Below, in pieces: positions 52,436 through 61,445 of a stretch of 64,000 nucleotides of DNA (within the stretch, counting starts at the first letter, position 1; each line of letters begins with the position of its first letter). The stretch spans positions 3,815,001-3,879,000 of the forward strand of contig NZ_CP107902.1 of assembly GCF_036013935.1 (NCBI RefSeq), read 5' to 3'. The position numbers and the translations under genes were made by a program. The DNA comes from Streptomyces sp. NBC_00461 (GTDB lineage: Bacteria; Actinomycetota; Actinomycetes; Streptomycetales; Streptomycetaceae). The notes beneath the pieces are model-generated. The model had not been told where the DNA came from and ran no database searches. It worked only from the letters and a program-made list of their open reading frames with translations.

Positions 52436-54228
52436 GCCTGGCCTCCGTCCTGTCCGTACGCCTGGTCATGCGGCCCAGGCGTCGCGGGGAAACCGGGTGA
52501 CTCGAACGCCGACGGGTTGACACCGCCGGCTCCCGGACCCGCCTGGTGAGGGATACGTGCCTCGTCGCCGTCCTGTTCGGAAGCGTCGCCTTCGGAGTGC
52601 GCCTCGCGTTCGGCGACGACCTCCTTGACGGCGTCCACGACGCCCCGGTAGCCGGAGCAGCGGCACAGGTTGCCGCACAGGGCCTGGCGGGTCTCCAGCT
52701 CGCTCGGCGCCGGATTGCCCTCCAGCAGGTCGTGCACGGTCATCGCCATGCCGGGCACGCAGAAACCGCACTGCACCGCGCCGCAGCGGGCGAGCGCGCG
52801 CTGCACGTCGGAGGGCTGCCCGTCGACGGCCAGCCCCTCGACCGTACGGACCTCGCTGCCCGCGGCGGTCACGGCCGGCACCAGGCAGGAGGCGACGAGC
52901 CGCCCGTCGACCTGTACGTTGCACGCCCCGCACTCGCCCTGCGAGCAGCCGTCCTTGGCGCCCGCGAGCCCGAGCCGCTCGCGCAGCACGTACAGCAACG
53001 ACTCGCCGATCCAGGCGTCGGAGACGGGACGCTCCACGCCGTTGACGCGCAGGACGTAGGCGGCGAGGGGGTGCTCCTCACCGGGAGGCGGCGGGGTCTC
53101 GTCGGCGGCATCGTCGGTGGCGTCGGCGTCCGGGGCGGTCGAAGTGTCCGGTGCGTCGGGCGCGTTGGCGGCGAGGGGCCCGGCGACGGCATCGACCGGG
53201 GACTCCGCGAGCGGCTCAGCGAGCGGCTCCACGGGCCCCTCAGGCGCCTCCACGGCCCCCTGGGCATCCTCCGCCGCCCCGATGGCCTCATCGGGCCCGA
53301 GAGCGGGCTGTGAGGCGGCTACGGCGGATTCGGCGGGCGCTTGCGCGTACGGGTCGGTGGCGTGCCGGCCGTCGTGCGGCCGGGCGGGCCGCTCGGCGGT
53401 GTGCGCCGACGCGCTCTCGGGCTCGTGCACGGCCGGGTCCTGCCGCACGGGCGCGTGGTCGGCGGACCCGAGGTGCTCCGGCATCCGCTCGTCGGGCCGG
53501 GCACCAGGATGCGCCGGGGGCTGCTCGTAGGTGTGACCGACCGTGTGGCCCGCCGCATGGCCCGCCGTGTGATCCGCGTCCGCCGGCGACTCGGCCGCGT
53601 GGTCGTGGTCGTACTCGTGCCCGGGTTCGTCACCGGGCGCCGTCGGTTCCTCGGTCTGCGGCTGCCCCCACGGCTGTCCCGCACCCTCCGTCGCCCAGGG
53701 GGCGGGGGCGCCGCCCGGGAGCGTGGCAGGCGGTGTGCCGCCCCACTGCTGGACCAGGGACGACGTGGTGAACTCGCCCGATTCGTCCGGAAGGTCGCCC
53801 CCGGCCACGGGGATCGACCATTGCCCGGTCACGTCGTGACCCGGCGCGGGGCCGGACTCCTGGGGCGCCGTCTCCCCGAAGTTCCACTGCTGCGTGGCCG
53901 CGGGGTTGTACGTGAACCGGTCGTTGCCGGTGTCCTGGGGCACGGCGTTCGGGTCGGGCCACTGGGCGCCGTCGGCGGGCACGGCCCAGTTGCCGGTCGC
54001 CGCCGGGTCGGTCCCCGCGGTCGTGCCGGGCGTGGCCGTTATCTGCGGTGGCACATAGCCATGGCCGGGCGCGGCGAGCGGACTGTCCGCGGCGGCCAGG
54101 AGGGCGTCGATCCCCCCTTCCGGCAGCTTCACGAAGGCGGTGGCGCCGTCGTCGTAGTCGCCCTGGGGCAGCGGGTCCCAGCGGCCGCCGCTGCGGGGCG
54201 TTCCCTCTCCGTGCTGGTCGTCGGTCAC
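52432..54228 (-). CDS. 2Fe-2S subunit of the xanthine dehydrogenase family with long extension
   Basis: This 598-aa protein carries in its last 230 residues the normal two-[2Fe-2S] subunit: CSQGECGACNVQVDGRLVASC (plant-type cluster) and CGFCVPGMAM plus LCGNLCRCSGYRGVVDAV (second cluster). The first 365 residues are disordered, rich in Pro, Ala, His, Asp and Gly (HTAGHAAGHTVGHTYEQPPA), unusual for this subunit, which is usually about 160-200 aa. GTG at 54228 overlaps the FAD subunit stop (GTGA). Confidence 0.92.
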   Translation of the reverse strand: MTDDQHGEGTPRSGGRWDPLPQGDYDDGATAFVKLPEGGIDALLAAADSPLAAPGHGYVPPQITATPGTTAGTDPAATGNWAVPADGAQWPDPNAVPQDTGNDRFTYNPAATQQWNFGETAPQESGPAPGHDVTGQWSIPVAGGDLPDESGEFTTSSLVQQWGGTPPATLPGGAPAPWATEGAGQPWGQPQTEEPTAPGDEPGHEYDHDHAAESPADADHTAGHAAGHTVGHTYEQPPAHPGARPDERMPEHLGSADHAPVRQDPAVHEPESASAHTAERPARPHDGRHATDPYAQAPAESAVAASQPALGPDEAIGAAEDAQGAVEAPEGPVEPLAEPLAESPVDAVAGPLAANAPDAPDTSTAPDADATDDAADETPPPPGEEHPLAAYVLRVNGVERPVSDAWIGESLLYVLRERLGLAGAKDGCSQGECGACNVQVDGRLVASCLVPAVTAAGSEVRTVEGLAVDGQPSDVQRALARCGAVQCGFCVPGMAMTVHDLLEGNPAPSELETRQALCGNLCRCSGYRGVVDAVKEVVAEREAHSEGDASEQDGDEARIPHQAGPGAGGVNPSAFESPGFPATPGPHDQAYGQDGGQA

Positions 54229-55118
54229 GACAGCGCCCTCCCCAGTGCTCGTCGGGCCAGCGCGGCGACGGTGCGCCGCAGGTGCAGTACGGCGGGCGGA
54301 AGCTGTGGGACGGTGCCGTCCCCCTCGGGTACGGGGTCGGGGATGCAGGCCGCGGCGACGTACTCGCCGAAGGCGGTCAGCGCCTCCGGGACGATCGCCC
54401 GGCCGTTGTCCCAGTCGATGAGCCGGGCGACCCACTGCTCGGCGTCCAGGGGCCTGAGCGGCATCGGCGCTATGGCACCGACGGCGCACCGGACTCCGCG
54501 CCGGGCGGGGTCGAGGACGAGCGCGACGGACGCGACCGAGCGCCCGGGGCCGGTCCGGCCGGTCGCCTTCAGGAAGACCTGCGGCGCGTGCAGCAACGGC
54601 ACGCGCACGAAGGCGATGAGTTCGCCGCCGCGCAGCATGTCCACGCCGGCCAGCAGGTGCGACACCGGGATCTCCCGGCGGGCTCCGCCCGGGCCCGCGA
54701 TGATCAGTGTCGCCTCCAGGGCGGCCAGTACCGGCAGCGCGTCCCCGGTGGGGGCGGCCGTGGCGATGTTGCCGCCCAGCGTGCCCGCGTTGCGGATCTG
54801 CGGCGGGCCGGCCGCACGCGCCGCGGCGGCGAGCGCCGGGATCAGGGCGGCGAAGTCGGGACGGCCCATGCGCGCGTGCGTGAGTCCGGCGCCGAGCAGG
54901 GCGTGCCCGTCCTGGTACTGCCAGCCGCGGATCTCGCTGATCCTGCCGAGGCCGACCAGTGCGGCGGGCCTGAGCTGTCCGGAGTTGACGGCGGCCATGA
55001 GGTCGGTGCCGCCCGCCACCGGGACGGCGGCGGGCACGGCGGCGAGCGCCGCCACGGCCTCGTCCAGCGTCGTGGGCAGCGTGACGGCCTGCGCCGCCTG
55101 CGGTGCGTGCGTGGTCAA
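54225..55118 (-). CDS. FAD-binding subunit of the xanthine dehydrogenase family
   Basis: This 297-aa CoxM/CutM-type subunit carries FAD: PVAGGTDLMAAVNSG and QIRNAGTLGGNIATAAPTGDALP are the two FAD motifs. It passes electrons from the Fe-S subunit to NAD or another acceptor. I prefer TTG 55118 (LTTHAPQAAQ) with GGGAAGGGG 9 nt upstream; a GTG at 55145 is an alternative, and the longer ATG frame looks non-coding. First gene of the operon FAD, Fe-S, Mo, tiny membrane protein. Confidence 0.9.
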   Translation of the reverse strand: MTTHAPQAAQAVTLPTTLDEAVAALAAVPAAVPVAGGTDLMAAVNSGQLRPAALVGLGRISEIRGWQYQDGHALLGAGLTHARMGRPDFAALIPALAAAARAAGPPQIRNAGTLGGNIATAAPTGDALPVLAALEATLIIAGPGGARREIPVSHLLAGVDMLRGGELIAFVRVPLLHAPQVFLKATGRTGPGRSVASVALVLDPARRGVRCAVGAIAPMPLRPLDAEQWVARLIDWDNGRAIVPEALTAFGEYVAAACIPDPVPEGDGTVPQLPPAVLHLRRTVAALARRALGRALS

Positions 55119-55368
55119 ACCGGCTGCCCCTTCCCGCTGCCCCACCTGGTCCCAGCTGGTCCCGCCTGTTGCTGCCGTACGGTACGTGCTGACAGGGCGG
55201 ACGTGGCAACTCTGGCACATCTTCGCAGGGGCCGAAGACGGGGGTCCGCTAGGAGGCATTCGCCCACCTCACCAGCGAGATGGTCCGTTTTCTCACGGCT
55301 TCACCGGTGCGCACCGATTGCCACTCTTCGTCGATTCTCACGACTTTTTCGCCTGTTCGAGAGTTCAG

Positions 55369-57045
55369 CTATCTGTTCGGGGGTGCCCCCTCGGCCGGCC
55401 GCCCGAGCACCCCGGGGCGCCGCTGCCAGGGCAACGGGCCGGCCGGCGGCCGGTAGCCCACGCCCAGGGCGTCAAGTCGCCGGTAGTGGACGGCCATCCT
55501 CCGCTCGAAGTCGGCGAAGTCCCGCTCCGCCGGGGCCGGCAGGGAACTCCAGGCCACCTCCGCGAAGGCCGAGAGCCTCGGATACGTCTGGTAGTCCACG
55601 CGCGCCTGGTCCTCCATCACCTCAGTCCACACGTTGGCCTGGGTGCCGAGGACATGGCGGGACTCGGCCTCGGTGAGCTGCGGAGGAACCGGCTCGAACC
55701 GGTAGACGTCCTCCAGGGTGCGCACGTAACCGATCGGCACCGGCTCGTCCTCGCCCGCCGCCTGACGGTGGTCCAGATACACGTACTGCTCGGGGCACAT
55801 GACGACGTCGTGGCCGGCCCGGGCGGCCGCGATGCCGGCCGCGTAGCCGCGCCACGAGGAGACGGCCGCGCCCTCGGCGAGGCCGCCCTCAAGGATCTCG
55901 TCCCAGCCGACGAGCCTGCGCCCGCGCACGGAAAGCCACTTGTCGAAATGGCCGATGAACCACGACTGCAACGCGTCCTCGTCGGCGAGCCCGAGTTCCC
56001 TGATGCGCGCCTGCGCGGTCGGCGACTGCCGCCACTGGTCCTTGAGGCATTCGTCACCGCCGATGTGAACGAACTCGGAGGGGAACAGGTCCAGCAGTTC
56101 CTCGAACACTCCCTCGTAGAAGCGCAGGGTGTTGTCAGTGGGGGCGAGTACGTTGGCGGAGATCCCCCAGTTGTCCCAGACGGAGAGCGAGGTCGTGTCG
56201 ATGACGTCGGTGTTTCCGAGTTCCGGGTACGCGGCGATGGCCGCCTGCGAGTGGCCGGGTACGTCGATTTCGGGGACGACGGTGATATGCCGCTCGGCGG
56301 CGTAGGCGACGATCTCCCGGATGTCGTCCTGGGTGTAGAAGCCTCCGTGCGGCTTCTCCTCCCACAGCAGTGAGGCCCGGTGGCCGAATTTCGTGCGCGC
56401 CCGCCAGGATCCGACCTCGGTCAGCCGGGGGTACCTCTTGATCTCGACGCGCCAGCCCTGGTCGTCCGTCAAGTGGAAGTGGAAGACGTTGAGTTTGTGC
56501 GCGGCCATCAGGTCGAGATGGCGCAGGACACCGTCCTTGGGCATGAAGTGCCGGGCTACGTCGAGCATGAGGCCGCGCCAGCGGAATCGGGGCGCGTCCT
56601 GGATGCTGACTGCGGGCACTTCCCAGTCCCGCTCGGGAGTGACCGGTGCGCGGCGGAAGGCGTCGGGACCGAGGAGCTGGCGGAGCGTCTGGGCGGCGTA
56701 GAACAAGCCCGCTTCACCGGCTCCCCGCAGATGGACGAGGTACCCGTCGGCCACGAGGGTGTACGCCTCCGGGTCCTCGCCGTCCCGCGGTTCGATGCGC
56801 AGCATGATGCGGTCGCCGCTGTCGGTGTGCGGTCGCAGCGGCAGCCCGGTCGCCGCGCCGACCGTGGCCCGCAGCCACTGCGCGACCCGCTCGGTCCCGG
56901 GGCCGGCGTCGATCTCCGTCCCGGCACGGAGGACGTAGCCCACTCCCCCGCCGGGCAGCGCCGCCCGCACGCTGCCCGGGGCCGGAACCAGTGCTGTCTC
57001 GGAAGCCATGCCGGCCATGTGCATCACGTCGGTCACGTCGGTCAC
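55369..57045 (-). CDS. Beta-N-acetylhexosaminidase (GH20)
   Basis: This 558-aa glycoside hydrolase removes terminal GlcNAc or GalNAc. Residues 140-400 form the catalytic barrel: RFRWRGLMLDVARHFMPKDG, NVFHFHLTDDQGWRVEIKRY, VVPEIDVPGHSQAA and the catalytic Asp-Glu pair in HIGGDECLKDQW. No signal peptide is present, so it acts inside on imported oligosaccharides. The start is uncertain among GTG 57045 and downstream GTG/ATG codons. It follows the ABC permease gene with one base between stop and GTG. Confidence 0.94.
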   Translation of the reverse strand: MTDVTDVMHMAGMASETALVPAPGSVRAALPGGGVGYVLRAGTEIDAGPGTERVAQWLRATVGAATGLPLRPHTDSGDRIMLRIEPRDGEDPEAYTLVADGYLVHLRGAGEAGLFYAAQTLRQLLGPDAFRRAPVTPERDWEVPAVSIQDAPRFRWRGLMLDVARHFMPKDGVLRHLDLMAAHKLNVFHFHLTDDQGWRVEIKRYPRLTEVGSWRARTKFGHRASLLWEEKPHGGFYTQDDIREIVAYAAERHITVVPEIDVPGHSQAAIAAYPELGNTDVIDTTSLSVWDNWGISANVLAPTDNTLRFYEGVFEELLDLFPSEFVHIGGDECLKDQWRQSPTAQARIRELGLADEDALQSWFIGHFDKWLSVRGRRLVGWDEILEGGLAEGAAVSSWRGYAAGIAAARAGHDVVMCPEQYVYLDHRQAAGEDEPVPIGYVRTLEDVYRFEPVPPQLTEAESRHVLGTQANVWTEVMEDQARVDYQTYPRLSAFAEVAWSSLPAPAERDFADFERRMAVHYRRLDALGVGYRPPAGPLPWQRRPGVLGRPAEGAPPNR

Positions 57046-57046
57046 C

Positions 57047-57895
57047 TCAGTCTTTTACCGCTCCGCCGAGGCCGGAGACCAGCCGTCGCTGTACGAGTAC
57101 GAAGAACACCAGCACCGGAATCGTCATCACCGTGGAGGCGGCCATGATCCCGCCCCAGTCCGGATCGTCCGGCTTGTAGAAGACCAGCAACGCCATCGGC
57201 AGGGTCGACTGCGAAGTGTCGCTGATGATGAAGGACTTGGCGAAGAGGAAGTCGTTCCAGGCCGAGATGAAGGAGAACACGCTCGTGGCCACAAGGCCCG
57301 GGAACACGAGGGGGAAAAGGATCTGCCACAGGAATCGCCCGCGGCTCGCCCCGTCGATGTACGCGGCCTCCTCCAGGGCCTCCGGGACCGCCTTCACAAA
57401 CCCCCGCAGCATCCAGATCGCGAACGGCAGCGAGAAGGCGATGTGCGGCAGGATCAGCGAGCCCAGTGTGTTCAGCAGACCGAAGTCCCGCATCTGGAAG
57501 AACAAGGGGATGGTGAGCGCCTCCACCGGCACGGTCTGGGCCACCAGAAACATGATCAACAAGGTGGTCCGGAAGCGGAAGCGGAATCGCGTCACGGCGG
57601 TCGCGGCGAGAAACGCGATCAGTGCCGAGACGATGACGACACTGCCCGCCACCACAAGGCTGTTGACGAAATACCGACCGAAATCCTGCTGCCCGAACAC
57701 GCGCCGGAAGGAATCCAGGGAAGGCGCCGTGGTCCACGGCCGCGGCTCGGCCGACTCGATCTCACCGGCCGGTTTGAAGGCGCCCAGCACCATCCAGTAG
57801 AGGGGGAAGGCGACGACGACCGCGATCAGCAGGGCCGAGGCCTCCGCCGCCAGCCGCCACGGGCGGCGCACGCGCGCGCGGAGCACAGGATTCAC
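57047..57895 (-). CDS. Sugar ABC permease, MalG type
   Basis: This 282-aa CUT1-family permease has LTIPLFFQMRDFGLLNTLGS in the cytoplasmic EAA region and EALEEAAYIDGASRGRFLW as the ATPase-coupling loop. GTG at 57895 overlaps the upstream permease (GTGA). No ATPase gene is in the operon; CUT1 transporters of Streptomyces often share MsiK. Confidence 0.95.
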   Translation of the reverse strand: MNPVLRARVRRPWRLAAEASALLIAVVVAFPLYWMVLGAFKPAGEIESAEPRPWTTAPSLDSFRRVFGQQDFGRYFVNSLVVAGSVVIVSALIAFLAATAVTRFRFRFRTTLLIMFLVAQTVPVEALTIPLFFQMRDFGLLNTLGSLILPHIAFSLPFAIWMLRGFVKAVPEALEEAAYIDGASRGRFLWQILFPLVFPGLVATSVFSFISAWNDFLFAKSFIISDTSQSTLPMALLVFYKPDDPDWGGIMAASTVMTIPVLVFFVLVQRRLVSGLGGAVKD

Positions 57896-58779
57896 AGCTC
57901 CTCCCCCTGCCGCCGCAGCAGCCGCAGGTAGCCGAGCGTCACGCCGAGCAGGATGAGCAGCATCACGATGCCGATCGCCGAGCCGAGGCCGTACTGCGAG
58001 GACGCGAACGCCTGCTGGTAGGCGTAGACGTTCAGGACCAGGTTCTGGCCCGCGATGCCGCCGCCGTTCGTCATGACGTAGATCTGCGTGAAGATCTTGA
58101 AGTCCCAGATGACCGACTGGATGGTGACGACGGTCAGGATCGGGCGCAGCATCGGCGCGAGCACGGACCGCCAGATGCGCCACTGCGAGGCTCCGTCCAG
58201 CGCGGCGGCCTCCAGCACCTCGGCCGGCACGGCGCGGATCCCCGCGTACACCGTGATCATCACGAACGGGAAGGAGCACCACACCACTTCGAGCAGTACG
58301 AGGAAGAAGGCGCTGAAGCGTCCGTACGTCCAGGAGTGGTCGCCGAGGCCGAGGATCCGGTTCACCGGCCCGAAGTCGGGGTCGAACAGGAACAGCCACA
58401 CCGTCGACCCCGTCACCGCCGGCGTCGCCCAGGCCCCGAGTGCGGCCAGCATCAACGCGAGCCGCGGCACCGCGCGTACCCGCGTCAGCAGCACGGCGAG
58501 CGCGCAGCCGACGGCGAGAGTCGACACGACACAGGCCCCCGCGAACAGCACGGTCGCCAGCAGCACCTGCCAGAACTGCCCGTCGGAGAACAGCTCGGTG
58601 TAGTTGCCGAACCCTTTGAAGGTGGTCGGCTCCCCACCACTGACCTGGGCCTGCGTGTACTGGAAGAACGAGATCAGCCCGAGCTGGTAGATGGGGTAGA
58701 CGAGCAGCCCGCCGAGCACGACGACGGCGGGAGCGAGGTAGAGCCAGGGGGTCCAGCGGGGATTGGTACGGAGGTTCAC
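57892..58779 (-). CDS. Sugar ABC permease, MalF type
   Basis: This 295-aa CUT1 permease has six helices, beginning WLYLAPAVVVLGGLLVYPIYQ, with the EAA loop EVLEAAALDGASQWRIWRSVLAPML. It starts 4 bp downstream of the binding-protein gene. Together with the MalG partner it probably imports N,N'-diacetylchitobiose or another amino-sugar oligomer, given the downstream hexosaminidase. Confidence 0.95.
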   Translation of the reverse strand: MNLRTNPRWTPWLYLAPAVVVLGGLLVYPIYQLGLISFFQYTQAQVSGGEPTTFKGFGNYTELFSDGQFWQVLLATVLFAGACVVSTLAVGCALAVLLTRVRAVPRLALMLAALGAWATPAVTGSTVWLFLFDPDFGPVNRILGLGDHSWTYGRFSAFFLVLLEVVWCSFPFVMITVYAGIRAVPAEVLEAAALDGASQWRIWRSVLAPMLRPILTVVTIQSVIWDFKIFTQIYVMTNGGGIAGQNLVLNVYAYQQAFASSQYGLGSAIGIVMLLILLGVTLGYLRLLRRQGEEL

Positions 58780-58783
58780 CGGC

Positions 58784-60076
58784 TCAGCCCGCGGAGCCGA
58801 ACGCGTCGTTCATCTTCGTGGCCGCCTCTTTGGAGGCCGCCGCCACACTCTTCTTCCCGCTGATGATCTCCTGCAGCATCGTCGGCAGCACCAACTGCGA
58901 GTCGATCTGGGACCACGCCGGCGAGGCCGGCACGAACTTGGTGCCGGCGGAGAGGGTCCGCGCGAACGGCTTGACGTACGGCTCCTTGGCGGCGGCCCGG
59001 TCACGCACGTCCGAGAACGTCGGCAGGAACCCCATCGCGTCGAACATCCGGGCCTGCGTCTTCTTGGAGGTGAGCCGTTCCATCAGGTCGACGGCGAGCG
59101 TGCGACGGGACGTGCTCTTCAGGACGCCGATGTTGTTTCCGCCCGCGAAGGCTGGGGCGATCGACCCGGACGTCACACCCGGCAGCGGTACGACCGCGTA
59201 CGCGCCCTTGACCTTGCCCGCCTCGACCGCCGTGTGGCTGAAGTCGCCGCCGATCGCCATGCCCGCCTTGCCGGCCGCGAACGCGGTGATCGTGTCGTTG
59301 CCGCCCATGCCCGCGCACTTGGCCGCCGGACAGTTGTCGTCGCCGAACAGCGAGGTGTACGCCTTGGTGCCCTGCTGGGCGGCCGCGCTGTCGATGGCGG
59401 AGGCGTACGAGCCGCCCTTGCCGGTGGCGAGTTCGCCGCCATTGGCCCAGACGAACGGCATCGCGCCGTACGTGTACGCGCCGCCGACGACGAGCCCGTA
59501 CAGGTCGGGCCTGGCGGCGTGGATCCTGCGGGCCGTCGTCGCCAACTCGGCCATGGTCTTCGGGGGTTGGAGGCCCAGGTCCCTGAAGACGTCTGTGCGG
59601 TAGTACAGGGCGCGGACTCCGACGTAGAACGGAGAGCCGTACAGCTTGCCGTCGACGGTCACGGACGTCTTCGCGGTGGGGTCGGTGTCCTTGGACTCGC
59701 TCCAGTCGCCGAACTCCCTGGTGACGTCGAGGAGTCCGCCGTCCTTCACATAGCCGGCGGTGTCGGTGTTGCCGAACTCCATGACGTCCGGGGCGGACTT
59801 CGGGTCGTTGAAGGCGGCCTTGACGCGCTGGGCGCGGGTGTCGATCGGGATGTACTCGACATGCACCCTGGTCTTGTCGTGCGCCTTCTCGAAGGCCGCC
59901 ACGACGGAGTCGACGACCTTCTCCTTCGGCTGGTTGCCGACCTCCTGGAAGAGCCAGACCCGCAGGGTGCCGGTCTTCTCGTCCTTCTCGGAGGAGGAGT
60001 TGGAGGACGTCTGTGGGGCGCAGGCGGTGACGGCGAGGGCGGTGAGCAGTACGGCGACTCTGGGGGCGAGCTTCAT
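58784..60076 (-). CDS. Sugar ABC transporter substrate-binding lipoprotein
   Basis: This 430-aa protein has a signal peptide with lipobox ALAVTACAP (Cys19). The mature domain has the family-1 binding-protein layout: TLRVWLFQEVGNQPKEKVVD, PDVMEFGNTDTAGYVKDGGL, LYGSPFYVGVRALYYRTDVF, AGKAGMAIGGDFSH. It supplies substrate to the two permeases behind it. First gene of the operon, with a LacI-type operator-like palindrome 23-37 bp upstream. Confidence 0.95.
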   Translation of the reverse strand: MKLAPRVAVLLTALAVTACAPQTSSNSSSEKDEKTGTLRVWLFQEVGNQPKEKVVDSVVAAFEKAHDKTRVHVEYIPIDTRAQRVKAAFNDPKSAPDVMEFGNTDTAGYVKDGGLLDVTREFGDWSESKDTDPTAKTSVTVDGKLYGSPFYVGVRALYYRTDVFRDLGLQPPKTMAELATTARRIHAARPDLYGLVVGGAYTYGAMPFVWANGGELATGKGGSYASAIDSAAAQQGTKAYTSLFGDDNCPAAKCAGMGGNDTITAFAAGKAGMAIGGDFSHTAVEAGKVKGAYAVVPLPGVTSGSIAPAFAGGNNIGVLKSTSRRTLAVDLMERLTSKKTQARMFDAMGFLPTFSDVRDRAAAKEPYVKPFARTLSAGTKFVPASPAWSQIDSQLVLPTMLQEIISGKKSVAAASKEAATKMNDAFGSAG

Positions 60077-60098
60077 GGAGCGGTCCTCCGAGCGTGCG

Positions 60099-60113
60099 TT
60101 GCAACATATGCAA
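60099..60113. promoter_or_regulatory. LacI/ROK-type operator candidate upstream of the sugar ABC operon
   Basis: TTGCAACATATGCAA has arms TTGCA and TGCAA around a 5-nt spacer, 23 bp before the binding-protein start. No LacI gene is next to it. Confidence 0.6.
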
Positions 60114-60230
60114 TGGCAGTTTCACTCTGCACAACACCACGGAGGCTAAGGACTTCATTGGCATGCCCACAAGAGGTCTCAACCACTCTGTGACCGTCCG
60201 ACGCACCCCGTGCAACGGCAGACAGCACAA

Positions 60231-60268
60231 AGGCCCCCGAGGCGCGTCAAAACGCGCCCCGGGGGCCT
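60231..60268 (-). terminator. Terminator of the DUF3039 gene
   Basis: AGGCCCCCGAGGCGCGT and ACGCGCCCCGGGGGCCT form a stem around CAAA, 38 bp beyond the stop at 60306. Confidence 0.8.
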
Positions 60269-60305
60269 CGCACAGGTCAGGCCGGACCGGGCTGGGAGGC
60301 CGGTC

Positions 60306-60590
60306 CTACTTGTCGCCGCCCTTGCCCTTGTCGTCGCCGCCGGCGCCCATGGACTCGTAGATCTCCTTGCACATGGGACACACGGGGTACTTCTTCGGGT
60401 CGCGCCCCGGTACCCACACCTTGCCGCACAGCGCCACGACGGGGGTCCCGTCGAGGGCGCTCGCCATGATCTTGTCCTTCTGGACGTAATGGGCGAAGCG
60501 CTCGTGGTCGCCGTCGCCGTGGGACACCTGTGGCGTCGGCTCTACGAGGGTCCCCGTACCAGTCCCGCGCTCGGGCTCAAGAGTGCTCAT
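60306..60590 (-). CDS. DUF3039 zinc-ribbon-like protein
   Basis: This 94-aa conserved actinobacterial protein has HERFAHYVQKDKIMASALDG and a zinc-ribbon-like VVALCGKVWVPGRDPKKYPV followed by CPMCKEIY; the one plus two Cys fit a metal site. The end is Gly/Lys-rich. ATG 60590 begins MSTLEPERG. Function unknown. It lies 30 bp downstream of the AlgH gene. Confidence 0.88.
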   Translation of the reverse strand: MSTLEPERGTGTGTLVEPTPQVSHGDGDHERFAHYVQKDKIMASALDGTPVVALCGKVWVPGRDPKKYPVCPMCKEIYESMGAGGDDKGKGGDK

Positions 60591-60620
60591 AAAATCCAAG
60601 GGTACTGAAGCTCACACGCA

Positions 60621-61193
60621 TCAGTTGAGCGAAGGGTCGTCCGGGTAGGTGGCCACCATCGCCAGTTCGTTGCGCTGGCGGCGCAGGACCTCGCGCCAGA
60701 GTCTCTCCGGGGACGGCGAGGAGACGTCGCCGGGCTCCGACTCGACGACGTACCAGGCGCCCTCGACCAGCTCGTCCTCCAGCTGGCCCGGGCCCCAGCC
60801 GGCGTATCCGGCGAAGATCCGCAGGCTGCCGAGGGCCGAGGCGAGCAGCTCGGGCGGTGCCTCCAGATCGACCAGACCGATCGCGCCGTGCACTCTGCGC
60901 CAGCCCAGCGGCGCCCCCTCGACGGCTCCGCCGCCGGGAATGACGGCGACCCCCAGGGCCGAGTCCAGGGACACCGGGCCGCCCTGGAAGACGACGCCCG
61001 GTTCACCCGCGAGGTCCGCCCAGCCCTCCAGGATGTCGCCGACGTCCACCGGGGTGGGGCGGTTGAGGACGACGCCGAGGGAGCCCTCCTCGTCGTGGTC
61101 GAGAAGGAGCACCACCGCACGGTCGAAGTTCGGGTCCGCCAGGGCGGGCGTTGCCACGAGCAACCGCCCTGTGAGCGAGGACACCTCGGTCAT
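60621..61193 (-). CDS. YqgE/AlgH family protein
   Basis: This 190-aa protein contains SLTGRLLVATPALADPNFDR, VVLLLDHDEEGSLGVVLNRPT and LRIFAGYAGWGPGQLEDELVEGAW, all signatures of the YqgE/AlgH family. The biochemical role is not settled; the family has been linked to gene regulation in Pseudomonas. I chose ATG 61193 (MTEVSS); an ATG nine bases earlier is possible. Divergent from murA. Confidence 0.93.
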   Translation of the reverse strand: MTEVSSLTGRLLVATPALADPNFDRAVVLLLDHDEEGSLGVVLNRPTPVDVGDILEGWADLAGEPGVVFQGGPVSLDSALGVAVIPGGGAVEGAPLGWRRVHGAIGLVDLEAPPELLASALGSLRIFAGYAGWGPGQLEDELVEGAWYVVESEPGDVSSPSPERLWREVLRRQRNELAMVATYPDDPSLN

Positions 61194-61445
61194 GGCAGAC
61201 ATGATCCCGCATCTACCCCTGGTGTGGGGAGGCAATGGGGGAAGGGGGTGAGTGCAGCTCAGGAGCGAAAGAGGCACCTCGGGGCGCACGACGGCGGCGG
61301 TGACCCCATGTGCCCGTCGGGGAACGCTTCGTGTTGTGACACAGCTATGACGTAGCTGGACCGTGCTTGGGCTTACTGAAGGGGGGTGGGCGGCGATTAC
61401 CCTTTCCCTTCTGGCCCCTGCCCGACTCATCGGAACGCGAGATAC

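Noticed and set aside
53341..56373. A 1010-codon plus-strand frame across the Fe-S subunit, FAD subunit and hexosaminidase
   Set aside because: All three minus-strand genes have catalytic or cofactor motifs; the plus frame is low-complexity Arg/Gly/Val and spans gene boundaries.
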